Origin: DATDVC01 sp964601125
GTDB lineage: Bacteria > Patescibacteriota > Minisyncoccia > Phycocordibacterales > WO2-35-19
Length of the DNA: 10,589 nt
Direction: 5' to 3'
NCBI GenBank assembly: GCA_964601125.1
Contig: CAZRKB010000016.1
Location: forward strand, 1-10,589
The notes below the pieces were generated by a model, which worked only from the letters and a program-made list of their open reading frames with translations, made no database searches and was not told the origin of the DNA. Shown one piece after another: positions 4,487-10,589 of the stretch (its first letter is position 1; every line of letters starts with the position of its first letter). The position numbers were made by a program, and so were the translations under genes.

Positions 4487-4708
4487 TTACAATTTAGAAA
4501 TTTCTTTGAGATCGCCGTCTGGTAGGTAGAGGATGGCGAGACCGATCAAAATACCAAAAATCGAAGTATAAATGTGGCTATCGCCGAAGAGCCAGTAATC
4601 CAACCCGTCGAGTACATACCAAACGCCTCGCCACATCAAAACCAACCCAAGCACAATAGAAGCATTGCGAGAAAAATATCTGAAATTTAGTGTTCTTTTG
4701 TTTATCAT
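4487..4708 (-). CDS. Small two-helix membrane protein
   Basis: A 73-residue protein with two hydrophobic segments (about residues 17-34 and 47-62) joined by YVLDGLDYWLFGDSH, and a charged tail LPDGDLKEISKL. This pattern recurs in small uncharacterised CPR membrane proteins; no function is known to me. The start is set at 4708 rather than the farther upstream in-frame ATG (4831). On the minus strand TATGAT (4716-4721) lies exactly seven bases before ATG 4708, the leaderless arrangement seen across the window, and the extra 41 residues look non-conserved and basic. It is divergent in orientation from the array to its left. Confidence 0.7.
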   Translation of the reverse strand: MINKRTLNFRYFSRNASIVLGLVLMWRGVWYVLDGLDYWLFGDSHIYTSIFGILIGLAILYLPDGDLKEISKL

Positions 4709-4910
4709 AAAAACAATCATAAACAAAAAAACATTTTTTGTCACTTCTGTGCGAAATAAACTTTGGTGGACATAGTCGGTAAAATATCGAACCAGCTGAA
4801 AAGCTATCTTTCTCGGTTCTGGGTTTACCATAATTCAAGCCCAGCTTTCCAAAAAGCCCTTGAAAATACTGAATAGATTTTTAATAGAGAATCACAATAT
4901 CCGTATATAA

Positions 4911-5600
4911 CTATTTAGTATTTAATTGACCCAGCTTCTTTTGAGCAATTTCCTCTTTTAGTTTTTTAGTTTCTAATTCAAGACTTTTTTCATTGAATCT
5001 CGGAAATATGTCAATAAAAAGTAAATTTAAATAACCGAAAAGAGAGTGTTTTCTAACTTTTGCTAATGCCCTTATATGGGCCACCAAATCAATTAATTCT
5101 TTTTCCGCAATAGGATAACTCAACTTAATTTGTTCAAGAGTTGAAGTAATAGTTGTGTTATATGATTGTAGATTTATTTCTTTTTTATCATCAGGCATAG
5201 AATCAATTTTTAATATTACATCCCAGTAGTTTTTGTATATATTATCTAGATCATTATTCATCCTGTTCAACATGTAATTTGTTGAAATGATCTTATTAAT
5301 CAATTTCAAATTTGATAGTTTGTAAGTCTCTTCTTCATTAATAAGTAATTTTTCAAAACTATAACTAAAAAATCTATTATTTTTTGCAGATGATGCCCAT
5401 TGATCAATAAAACCTGCATTATCTTTTAAGGTCGTAAGGTTAATGGCAGACATTCTTTCGAATTTAGCCAAAGCAAGATTTTCTTGTTTATGTTTTTCAT
5501 ATGCCGATTTTATTAACCAAAGAAAACCAGCTGATATTAAAGCCAGAAAAGTGCCAGTAAAAGAAGTCCATGTCTGTGAATTAAAGATTAGTTCTGGCAT
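4911..5600 (-). CDS. Membrane-anchored coiled-coil protein, unknown
   Basis: A 229-residue protein with one membrane helix near the N-terminus (about residues 15-34, FTGTFLALISAGFLWLIKSA) followed by a long charged, mostly helical region and a C-terminal coiled coil (ELETKKLKEEIAQKKL). With positive charges right after the helix, the bulk is probably cytoplasmic. I do not recognise a family. The ATG at 5600 is preferred to a TTG four codons upstream. The gene upstream on this strand ends 42 bases before it, so both are probably co-transcribed. Composition is AT-rich with many Asn, Lys and Ile, like its neighbour. Confidence 0.7.
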   Translation of the reverse strand: MPELIFNSQTWTSFTGTFLALISAGFLWLIKSAYEKHKQENLALAKFERMSAINLTTLKDNAGFIDQWASSAKNNRFFSYSFEKLLINEEETYKLSNLKLINKIISTNYMLNRMNNDLDNIYKNYWDVILKIDSMPDDKKEINLQSYNTTITSTLEQIKLSYPIAEKELIDLVAHIRALAKVRKHSLFGYLNLLFIDIFPRFNEKSLELETKKLKEEIAQKKLGQLNTK

Positions 5601-5642
5601 AGATACTATCAAACTAACTTTATTTGGGTATTAAATCAAATA

Positions 5643-7298
5643 TCAATTTCCTATTTTTAGAGTAGAAATTATACTATCGTATGGTTCAATTTTTGTTGGG
5701 TCAGAGTAGTCAATTGTTGAGATTAAAGTCTGTCTTATTGTAAACACCGAACCATCAATGTTTGGAATTACAGTGTATTTATCGTCAGAAAATTCAGAAT
5801 GCCTAAATTGGTATGCTACTTTATTGCTAATACTAATTTTACCGATATATTCATTCAAATACGATTTAACTTTTTCAGATAAGAAATACTCTTCGGAAAA
5901 AGTAATCGGTTCTGGTAAATTACCAGCCAAATCCTTTAGGGGCAATTTAGGCACAATTGTAATTTCATCACTCCTTTCTCCGCTAGTGCCTTCTATAATC
6001 CTCTTTGTATCTGGGCTTTTTAGCGTAATAACTCCAACTCCATCACTACTTTCTGAAATAACCCAATCGGAAGGATATTTAAATGATAAAGAGTATTTAG
6101 AATTTGTATAAGTTTTCCAATTGGTTATATCAATTGTTGGTGTAGGTAAGAATTTTGTAGTGTAAATAATACCATCAAGCAAAGTTTCTTTGTCCAAATT
6201 TATTTTATTCACATTAAAAATATCAACTATTAAAACTCTTTTTTCGTTGGTAATTCTAAGTTCAACTCTACCCCCAGCAAAATACCTCTTCTCCCCTCTA
6301 AGGTTCCTAATATTAAAGGTCTTTATACTTTCTGGTTGAGGATATATTGGATTATAACCAGATGCTGCTGCATACAGATTTTTGTTTTTACTTGTCCAAG
6401 TATCAAAATTGTCTCCATTTGCAAATGTTAAGTCCCATACTAGATGATCGCCATATGGTTCTGGAAAATCAGGTTGTCTGAATTCAGCGTAATCAGATTC
6501 AAAAACTTTCCAAGTAGATGTGTCAGTAGATGTGGAGACAAATTTAAAACTAGAAATGATTTGATTGTAAATTGAATCATACTTATCAGATTTGGTGTAT
6601 ATAATTCTAATTATGTCAGTTCCTCTTGGGATATAGTAAATGACATGAGTTCCCATATCCGAAACGGCAATTTTAACAGCATTTACGCCAGCAATTTTTA
6701 CATCCTGATTTAATGTTGGAATACTTGAAAAATCTTTACCATTATCAAATTCTTTATTAAACCATTCTCTAATTGGAAGATTTTCAGGATTTTTATTTTT
6801 ATCTACTTCTATAGCCAGAGAGACCGTTAACCCTTTTGTTCCAACTTCCATTAATTTTGACTCCTCATCCCAGCTTGAATAACTCGCTGGTAGTGATTTT
6901 ACAGCTTCATCTACACCTTTTGGATAAGAGAGAAATACTCGATTTGTATGAGTAAGTATATATTCATCTCCCTTTATACTCCATTCTTTTGGATATTGAA
7001 ATTCAAAACCAAATCTACTATCTGAAAAAGTTTTTAAAGTAGAATTAGTTTCAGAAACACTTTGAGTTAGATCTATTTCTGGATAGCAATTATTAGCAAC
7101 ACAATACGGAGTAGTAGAAGAACTACTATTTAGGTTATGGGTTTGAGTGTTTTGGTTGGGGCTTGGTTTATATACAAAGAAATATCCAATAGCGATAATG
7201 ATTGAAATAGCGAGAATCGAAACGTATAAAATCAATCTTCTGTTATTTTTAGGAGATTCTTGAAAAGAGGTGGGGTTTACTGGATTCTGATTTTCCAC
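5643..7298 (-). CDS. Membrane-anchored protein with PsbP-like repeats
   Basis: A 551-residue protein with a short N-terminal tail, one membrane helix (residues 22-43), a Ser/Thr/Asn-rich linker with a Cys66-Cys71 pair, then a large extracytoplasmic part. Two clear modules begin FSDSRFGFEFQYPKEW (about 91-106) and YTNSKYSLSFKYPSDW (about 397-412), the signature found in bacterial PsbP-like domains. A third, weaker start (WKVFESDYAEFRQPDF, near 262) suggests three tandem modules. Such anchored repeats occur widely in CPR bacteria, with no known substrate. It starts with GTG; TAAGAT six bases upstream on the minus strand gives another leaderless start. It probably heads an operon with the 4911-5600 gene. 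It lies beside a recombinase remnant, so it may be cargo of the tRNA-Ala element. Confidence 0.8.
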   Translation of the reverse strand: MENQNPVNPTSFQESPKNNRRLILYVSILAISIIIAIGYFFVYKPSPNQNTQTHNLNSSSSTTPYCVANNCYPEIDLTQSVSETNSTLKTFSDSRFGFEFQYPKEWSIKGDEYILTHTNRVFLSYPKGVDEAVKSLPASYSSWDEESKLMEVGTKGLTVSLAIEVDKNKNPENLPIREWFNKEFDNGKDFSSIPTLNQDVKIAGVNAVKIAVSDMGTHVIYYIPRGTDIIRIIYTKSDKYDSIYNQIISSFKFVSTSTDTSTWKVFESDYAEFRQPDFPEPYGDHLVWDLTFANGDNFDTWTSKNKNLYAAASGYNPIYPQPESIKTFNIRNLRGEKRYFAGGRVELRITNEKRVLIVDIFNVNKINLDKETLLDGIIYTTKFLPTPTIDITNWKTYTNSKYSLSFKYPSDWVISESSDGVGVITLKSPDTKRIIEGTSGERSDEITIVPKLPLKDLAGNLPEPITFSEEYFLSEKVKSYLNEYIGKISISNKVAYQFRHSEFSDDKYTVIPNIDGSVFTIRQTLISTIDYSDPTKIEPYDSIISTLKIGN

Positions 7299-7342
7299 AA
7301 CTTAATCTTATAAATTTTCTTCATATTGGACAAACAAATTAA

Positions 7343-7816
7343 GGGGATATTATTTATCCACACAGAGAATATATTAAAATCATACAACCTTGTATGGAAG
7401 AGAAAATCAAAAAACTTACCGACCTAATTATTTCTACCACTTTAGATGATTTAAAGAGAACTTACGAAAAACAGCTTCAAGATATTGTAAGTAAAATTAA
7501 GGAGATAGATGAAAATTCTAATGGGGAAACGGACTATAGCATCCCTTATCGAACCTCACTTGATAAATCGGTCAAATTCCTAAAAAGCCCTTATTCTGTA
7601 TGGAAAGATTTAGGTTTGGTTGAACAACAAAGACTATTTTTCTTTATTTTTGAAGAGAAATTATGGTATGACAAAAATACAGGTTATCGAACCGACAAGA
7701 TACAAAGCTATACAAGGCTTTTTGAGGAGTTTGCTACTGCAGACTCCGTTAATGTGGACCATAGCGGATTCGAACCGCTGACCTCCTCATTGCAAATGAG
7801 GCGCTCTACCAACTAA
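7343..7816 (+). pseudogene. Large serine recombinase, C-terminal remnant
   Basis: From ATG 7394 the frame gives 140 residues, and it stays open back to 7343. It matches the tail of CPR large serine recombinases: a coiled-coil stretch (about residues 1-38), then LVEQQRLFFFIFEEKLWYDKN and a LFEEFATADS segment. The catalytic domain and most of the zinc-ribbon region are missing, so it cannot recombine DNA. The last ~20 codons (VDHSGFEPLTSSLQMRRSTN) are the antisense of tRNA-Ala (7755-7827), as expected when such an element integrates in that tRNA and the gene end overlaps the attachment site. No leaderless promoter precedes it. It is either a decayed gene or one cut by a rearrangement. Confidence 0.75.
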
Positions 7817-7827
7817 GCTAATGGCCC
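7755..7827 (-). tRNA. tRNA-Ala (UGC)
   Basis: A complete cloverleaf on the minus strand. Acceptor GGGCCAT (7827-7821) pairs with ATGGTCC (7762-7756) with one G-T pair and discriminator A (7755). The D arm is AGCTTAGTTGGTAGAGC. The anticodon arm is CCTCA-TTTGCAA-TGAGG with anticodon TGC, and the T arm is AGCGG-TTCGAAT-CCGCT. CCA is not encoded. Its own upstream region offers only a weak promoter (TTGAAA, 17 bases, AATAAA); the strong one lies beyond the partial copy at 7987-8010. Confidence 0.97.
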
Positions 7828-7874
7828 TTTGTGGGTTTATTGTTGTGTGATTTCTTGCTTTCAATTTACTACTG

Positions 7875-8010
7875 CCTCATTTGGCAAATGAGTGTCACAT
7901 ATAAATTTCTGTTGAAATTTTATGCGACCCCACCTCCCTCGCCTGCGCTCAGTCCGGTCTTGCGCTCGGGGCCCAACCCGAGCTCACTCCACCAACTAAG
8001 CTAATGGCCC
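7875..8010 (-). repeat. tRNA-Ala 5' fragment fused to a structured element
   Basis: Read on the minus strand it begins with 24 bases of tRNA-Ala (8010-7987, one mismatch to 7827-7804). A GC hairpin GCTCGGG/CCCCGAGC follows, then GAGCGCAAGACCGG, GCGAGGGAGG and TGGGGTCG, an A/T-rich hairpin AAATTTC/GAAATTT, GTGAC, and CTCATTTGCCAAATGAGG. That last block resembles the tRNA-Ala anticodon arm with two extra bases. The order CCCGAGCG, GCGAGG, GGGTCG, A/T hairpin, GTGAC, tRNA sequence parallels the two tRNA-Asp elements. It is not a functional tRNA. Confidence 0.6.
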
Positions 8011-8024
8011 AAAATACAGCCTAA

Positions 8025-8053
8025 TTTATATCATAAGTTAAGCTTTAAACCAA
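8025..8053 (-). promoter_or_regulatory. Promoter in front of the tRNA-Ala fragment
   Basis: On the minus strand TTGGTT (8053-8048), 17 bases, then TATAAA (8030-8025) preceded by TGA (extended -10). Transcription would start near 8017, at the truncated tRNA-Ala copy. It is likely the original tRNA-Ala promoter. Confidence 0.55.
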
Positions 8054-8054
8054 A

Positions 8055-9032
8055 CTATTTTCTTCCCAGGGCTTTGGCTATGATGTGAGAGAGGAATTCT
8101 TTGATATCAGAGCCAATGGCGGAGAGGGATTTAGGTATAAGAGATTTTTCGGTGAGGCCTGGCAGGGTGTTGGTTTCTAAAATATAAATACCACGCTTGG
8201 GGTGGACGATAAAATCAGAGCGAGAATAGTGACGAAGGCCTAGAGCTTTGTGAGCCTCAGTCGCCATCATTTTTATCATCTCAGACTCTTCTCGGGAAAA
8301 ATTTCCTGGACAAATTTCTTCTGTAGCATCGTCAGAATACTTCGCATTGTAGTCGAAGAAATCTTTTTTGTGCCGTATTTCGATAGGTAGGAGGGGATAG
8401 TGAATAGTATTTCTAAAATCGTCTATCACTCCACAGGTTGCCTCTTTGCCTCCAATAAATTCTTCAACTAAAACTTGTGGTGAATGCGAGGCGGCTGCAA
8501 CTATCGCTTCTTCCAGCTCGGGGAGACTACTTACCACGAATACTCCTATTGAAGATCCGCTTGAAGAAGGTTTGACCACAAAAGGAGCGGGGATGCTCTC
8601 GAAAATTTCCCTAATTTTTTTTCTTGATAAATCGTCGTTGTGAATGCTGATCGAAAAAGGGGTTTTCAGCGAATGGTTTTTATAAATTTTTTTGGTTGCG
8701 ATTTTGTTCATCGCCAAGGCGGAAGAGAGGGCGCTTGAGCCGGTATAGGGGATTTTGAAATTATCTAAAAGTCGCTGGACTTCACCATCTTCACCATAAG
8801 CGCCATGCAGCCCGTTAACGACTGCGTCTATGCGGTGAAGAATGTTTTGAGGGCTGCGCTCGATGCCGCCTTCATGCCAAACTCCGTCTCTTGAGATCAA
8901 GATGTCCACCGGCTCATATTGATCGGGGAAGTTTTTGAGGATGCTTTTGCCAGTTTCTAAAGAAACATTGTACTCGGGCGAAGGCCCGCCGCGCAAAACT
9001 CCGATGCGTGTTTTGTGAGAAGTGAAAGGCAT
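8055..9032 (-). CDS. ddl: D-alanine--D-alanine ligase
   Basis: A 325-residue cytoplasmic ATP-grasp enzyme joining two D-alanines with ATP to make the end of the peptidoglycan stem peptide. Motifs in order: GGPSPEYNVS (15-24, with the D-Ala-binding Glu20 and Ser24), NGLHGAYGEDGEVQ (73-86), ATP lysine in FVVKPSSSGSSIGV (151-164), VEEFIGGKEAT (189-199), FFDYNAKY (225-232), YSRSDF (269-274, Arg271 and Asp273) and ILETNTLPGLT (284-294, metal ligands Glu286 and Asn288). Length and motif spacing are normal, and no key residue is missing. On the minus strand TATAAT (9044-9039) lies six bases before the ATG, so the message is leaderless. It is divergent from the small RNA and dnaX and followed by the tRNA-Ala promoter; no other cell-wall gene is adjacent. 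Confidence 0.96.
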   Translation of the reverse strand: MPFTSHKTRIGVLRGGPSPEYNVSLETGKSILKNFPDQYEPVDILISRDGVWHEGGIERSPQNILHRIDAVVNGLHGAYGEDGEVQRLLDNFKIPYTGSSALSSALAMNKIATKKIYKNHSLKTPFSISIHNDDLSRKKIREIFESIPAPFVVKPSSSGSSIGVFVVSSLPELEEAIVAAASHSPQVLVEEFIGGKEATCGVIDDFRNTIHYPLLPIEIRHKKDFFDYNAKYSDDATEEICPGNFSREESEMIKMMATEAHKALGLRHYSRSDFIVHPKRGIYILETNTLPGLTEKSLIPKSLSAIGSDIKEFLSHIIAKALGRK

Positions 9033-9038
9033 AGTTTA

Positions 9039-9044
9039 ATTATA
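9039..9044 (-). promoter_or_regulatory. -10 box TATAAT of ddl
   Basis: On the minus strand TATAAT, then TAAACT, then the ddl ATG at 9032. The six-base gap leaves no room for a leader or ribosome site. Confidence 0.65.
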
Positions 9045-9081
9045 ATTGAAAGAAGGCAAGATTGAAAATTGAAATATTGAT

Positions 9082-9110
9082 TTGACATGTGATAACACAA
9101 GAATTATAAT
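9082..9110 (+). promoter_or_regulatory. Consensus sigma-70 promoter
   Basis: TTGACA (9082-9087), a 17-base spacer and TATAAT (9105-9110) are an exact match to both consensus hexamers at ideal spacing. Predicted start near 9117. It is the strongest-looking promoter in the window and leads into a non-coding hairpin region. Confidence 0.9.
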
Positions 9111-9116
9111 ACTTTT

Positions 9117-9209
9117 TAAAGAATCGTTTCAAACCCGTCTCCTTGTGAGACGGAATTGATGGAGCGCCCCGCATCGTTTGACGTGCCATATATGCGGGGC
9201 GCTTTTTTT
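9117..9209 (+). ncRNA. Small RNA of ~90 bases between ddl and dnaX
   Basis: Between the consensus promoter and a strong intrinsic terminator there is no reading frame of useful length. The transcript would hold an A/T-rich 5' end, a hairpin CCGTCTC/GAGACGG (9135-9153, loop CTTGT), a short linker and the terminator hairpin (9164-9202). CAAAC (9130-9134) is complementary to GTTTG (9176-9180) in the terminator loop, so a pseudoknot is possible, and ATCGTTT occurs at both 9123-9129 and 9173-9179. It lacks the signature sequences I know for tmRNA, RNase P RNA and SRP RNA. Class unknown; the promoter strength suggests abundance. Confidence 0.75.
9164..9209 (+). terminator. Intrinsic terminator of the small RNA
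   Basis: GCGCCCCGCAT (9164-9174) pairs with ATGCGGGGCGC (9192-9202), 11 bp, with a 17-base loop and seven T (9203-9209) directly after. Confidence 0.9.
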
Positions 9210-9225
9210 ATGCCCAAAATTCATA

Positions 9226-9231
9226 TATACT
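9226..9231 (+). promoter_or_regulatory. -10 box TATACT of dnaX
   Basis: TATACT ends seven bases before the dnaX ATG (9239). It lies after the small RNA terminator, so dnaX appears to have its own leaderless promoter. Confidence 0.6.
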
Positions 9232-9238
9232 TTGCCTC

Positions 9239-10264
9239 ATGTCAGAAGCTTTATACAGAAAGTACCGCCCGCAAGATTTTAAAGAAGTGGTAGGGCAGGA
9301 GCATGTCGTTTCTGTTTTAGAAAATGAAGCGAAATTAGGCAAAGTCTCTCATGCCTATCTTTTTTCTGGAGGTCGGGGCACGGGTAAAACTTCTATAGCT
9401 CGTATTTTCGCCAAATCACTTGGGGTTAATAGCGAAGATATTTATGAGATCGACGCCGCCTCAAATCGTGGCATCGATGAAATCAGGGCAATAAGAGACG
9501 CGGTGCACACTTACCCTTACTCTTCCAAATACAAAGTTTATATAATCGATGAAGCTCACATGCTAACCAAAGAAGCATGGAATGCGTTCCTTAAAACCCT
9601 AGAAGAGCCGCCTTCGCATGTCATATTTATAATGGCTACGACTGAGGCTCACAAATTGCCCGACACGGTGGTATCTCGTTGTGAGACTTTTGCTTTCAAA
9701 AAACCGGCTCACTCTGCGCTTGCGGAAGCTGTAATGCAAGTAGCAAAAAGAGAGGGCTACAAAATAGAAAAGAAGTCGGCCTCTCTAATTGCTACCTTAG
9801 CCGAAGGTTCTTTCAGAGATGCATTTTCAGTTTTGCAAAAAGCTGTCAACTCTTCGAAAGATGCCACTCTCTCACATCAGGAAGTTGAAAGTGTGCTCGG
9901 CGCTCCTAAGGAGTCAATCGTGCTAGAAGTGATAGAGGGTATAGCGGAAGGTAAGTCAGAACAAGCTCTCGCGGCGGTCGGGAGGGCCAGTGAAGAAAAC
10001 GCCGACATGCAAGTTTTCTTAAAAATGATTTTGCGATCTTTGCGTTTCGTTTTGCTTTTGCGTTTCTCGAGTGATACCAAACAAATGATCATCGATGAAA
10101 CCGGAGAAGAGGAGTATGAGCGTCTACTTAAAATCGCCAAATCAGCTAAAAATATAAATTCAAAAACCCTCCTAAACTTTCTTGAAGCGGAGTCGCGCTC
10201 GGCTTTTGCTTCAATACCAGAGTTGCCGATAGAGATAGCGGTGACCGAGAGTTGTGAGCTTTAA
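9239..10264 (+). CDS. dnaX: DNA polymerase III subunit gamma (short DnaX)
   Basis: A 341-residue AAA+ clamp-loader ATPase that helps load the sliding clamp during replication. The N-terminus EALYRKYRPQDFKEVVGQ is diagnostic. Walker A is GGRGTGKTS (44-52, Lys50), Walker B is IIDEAH (102-107), sensor 1 is ATTEAHKLP (133-141) and the arginine finger is SRC (146-148). The zinc module with four cysteines that normally sits between Walker A and EIDAASNRG is absent: FAKSLGVNSEDIYEIDAAS runs straight through (57-75). The protein ends after the third (oligomerisation) domain, so it is gamma-like, without the tau regions that contact helicase and polymerase. The ATG at 9239 fits the -10 box at 9226. 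Hairpins and tRNA-Gln follow. Confidence 0.96.
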   Translation: MSEALYRKYRPQDFKEVVGQEHVVSVLENEAKLGKVSHAYLFSGGRGTGKTSIARIFAKSLGVNSEDIYEIDAASNRGIDEIRAIRDAVHTYPYSSKYKVYIIDEAHMLTKEAWNAFLKTLEEPPSHVIFIMATTEAHKLPDTVVSRCETFAFKKPAHSALAEAVMQVAKREGYKIEKKSASLIATLAEGSFRDAFSVLQKAVNSSKDATLSHQEVESVLGAPKESIVLEVIEGIAEGKSEQALAAVGRASEENADMQVFLKMILRSLRFVLLLRFSSDTKQMIIDETGEEEYERLLKIAKSAKNINSKTLLNFLEAESRSAFASIPELPIEIAVTESCEL

Positions 10265-10280
10265 TTTCAAACCTCGCCCC

Positions 10281-10329
10281 ATACCGCCAAAGTCGGTATT
10301 GCCCCTCTCCTCGTCTGATGCGAGGGGAG
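10281..10329 (+). terminator. Two hairpins after dnaX
   Basis: ATACCG/CGGTAT (10281-10299) and CTCTCCTCG/CGAGGGGAG (10305-10329, one G-T pair) follow the dnaX stop. There is no T-run, so termination is plausible but not certain. Confidence 0.4.
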
Positions 10330-10369
10330 AAATAACCCAAAAATTGTGTTAATATGGGCGCGTAATTAT

Positions 10370-10440
10370 TGGGGGATCGTCTAATGGTAGGACACCAGGT
10401 TTTGGTCCTGGGTATCGGGGTTCGAGTCCCTGTCCCCCAG
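10370..10440 (+). tRNA. tRNA-Gln (UUG)
   Basis: Acceptor TGGGGGA (10370-10376) pairs with TCCCCCA (10433-10439), discriminator G (10440). The anticodon arm is CCAGG-TTTTGGT-CCTGG with anticodon TTG. The D arm and the T arm (GTTCGAG loop) are normal. The starting U-A pair is typical of tRNA-Gln. CCA is not encoded (CCC follows). Confidence 0.96.
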
Positions 10441-10480
10441 CCCGAATAAAACTTGTTTGAAAAGGTGAAAAATTTTGGAG

Positions 10481-10499
10481 CGCGGCGCGGAGCGCCGCG
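10481..10499. repeat. GC-rich hairpin after tRNA-Gln
   Basis: CGCGGCGC (10481-10488) pairs with GCGCCGCG (10492-10499) around GGA, with no T-run directly after. To its right, bases 10500-10589 have an AGGAGAAGG stretch and open frames to the window edge (for example GTG 10535 or ATG 10573), perhaps the start of another gene, but too short to call. Confidence 0.5.
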
Positions 10500-10589
10500 T
10501 ATGGAGGAGAAGGGTTTTCTTTGATTTTTTTGTTGTGCAAAAAGAGGTTCGATCCGAAGATTTTCTGGAGAGATGTCTTTTTCGAGGAG

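Noticed and set aside
4709..4831. Longer N-terminus for the two-helix membrane protein
   Set aside because: The leaderless promoter TATGAT sits seven bases before ATG 4708, inside the proposed extension.
5758..6111. Plus-strand frame of 117 codons
   Set aside because: It is a shadow within the well-supported minus-strand PsbP-like gene.
7875..8010. Second functional tRNA-Ala
   Set aside because: Only the first 24 bases match; there is no usable anticodon arm, T arm or acceptor 3' strand in a cloverleaf.
10349..10540. Minus-strand frame of 63 codons over tRNA-Gln
   Set aside because: Most of it is the antisense of the tRNA and of a GC hairpin; no start signal.

Overview
The window looks like a piece of a Patescibacteria (CPR, Parcubacteria-like) genome. 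The evidence is compact AT-rich genes, several start codons placed 6-7 bases after a -10 box with no Shine-Dalgarno sequence (leaderless mRNAs), a small GIY-YIG nuclease typical of these genomes, a short DnaX lacking its zinc module, and many small orphan membrane proteins. Taxonomy is inferred from these traits only.

Left region (1-4476). It opens with the 3' part of a tRNA-Asp(GUC) gene, followed by a nested palindromic structure and a run of six protein genes plus one probable structured RNA, all on the + strand. The genes are a GIY-YIG nuclease, a GC-richer orphan, a small membrane protein with a possible frameshift, a TauE/SafE-type permease, a NYN-domain nuclease preceded by the RNA, and a stand-alone class I glutamine amidotransferase. 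The units are separated by degenerate copies of the tRNA-Asp 3' end, by terminator hairpins, and by two copies of a ~125-base palindromic element whose hairpins differ in sequence but keep their pairing. No recombinase gene lies among them. It reads like a tRNA-anchored array of small gene cassettes, comparable in layout to integrons or tycheposons but without attC sites or an integrase in view.

Middle region (4487-7827). Three minus-strand genes encode a two-helix membrane protein, a membrane-anchored coiled-coil protein and a membrane-anchored protein with PsbP-like repeats. Next to them is a plus-strand remnant of a large serine recombinase whose last ~20 codons run antisense into a tRNA-Ala(UGC) gene. 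This looks like one end of an element integrated at tRNA-Ala. A second copy of the first 24 bases of tRNA-Ala lies 160 bases further right, beside the better promoter, joined to a structured sequence that resembles the tRNA-Asp-linked palindromic element.

Right region (8025-10589). This is conserved chromosome: ddl (peptidoglycan precursor synthesis) on the minus strand, a small RNA gene with a consensus sigma-70 promoter and an intrinsic terminator, dnaX (clamp-loader subunit), and tRNA-Gln(UUG). The last ~150 bases hold a GC-rich hairpin and perhaps the start of another gene.

The most interesting parts are the tRNA-linked palindromic element family with its cassette-like array, and the two unassigned RNA candidates (2654-2850 and 9117-9209).
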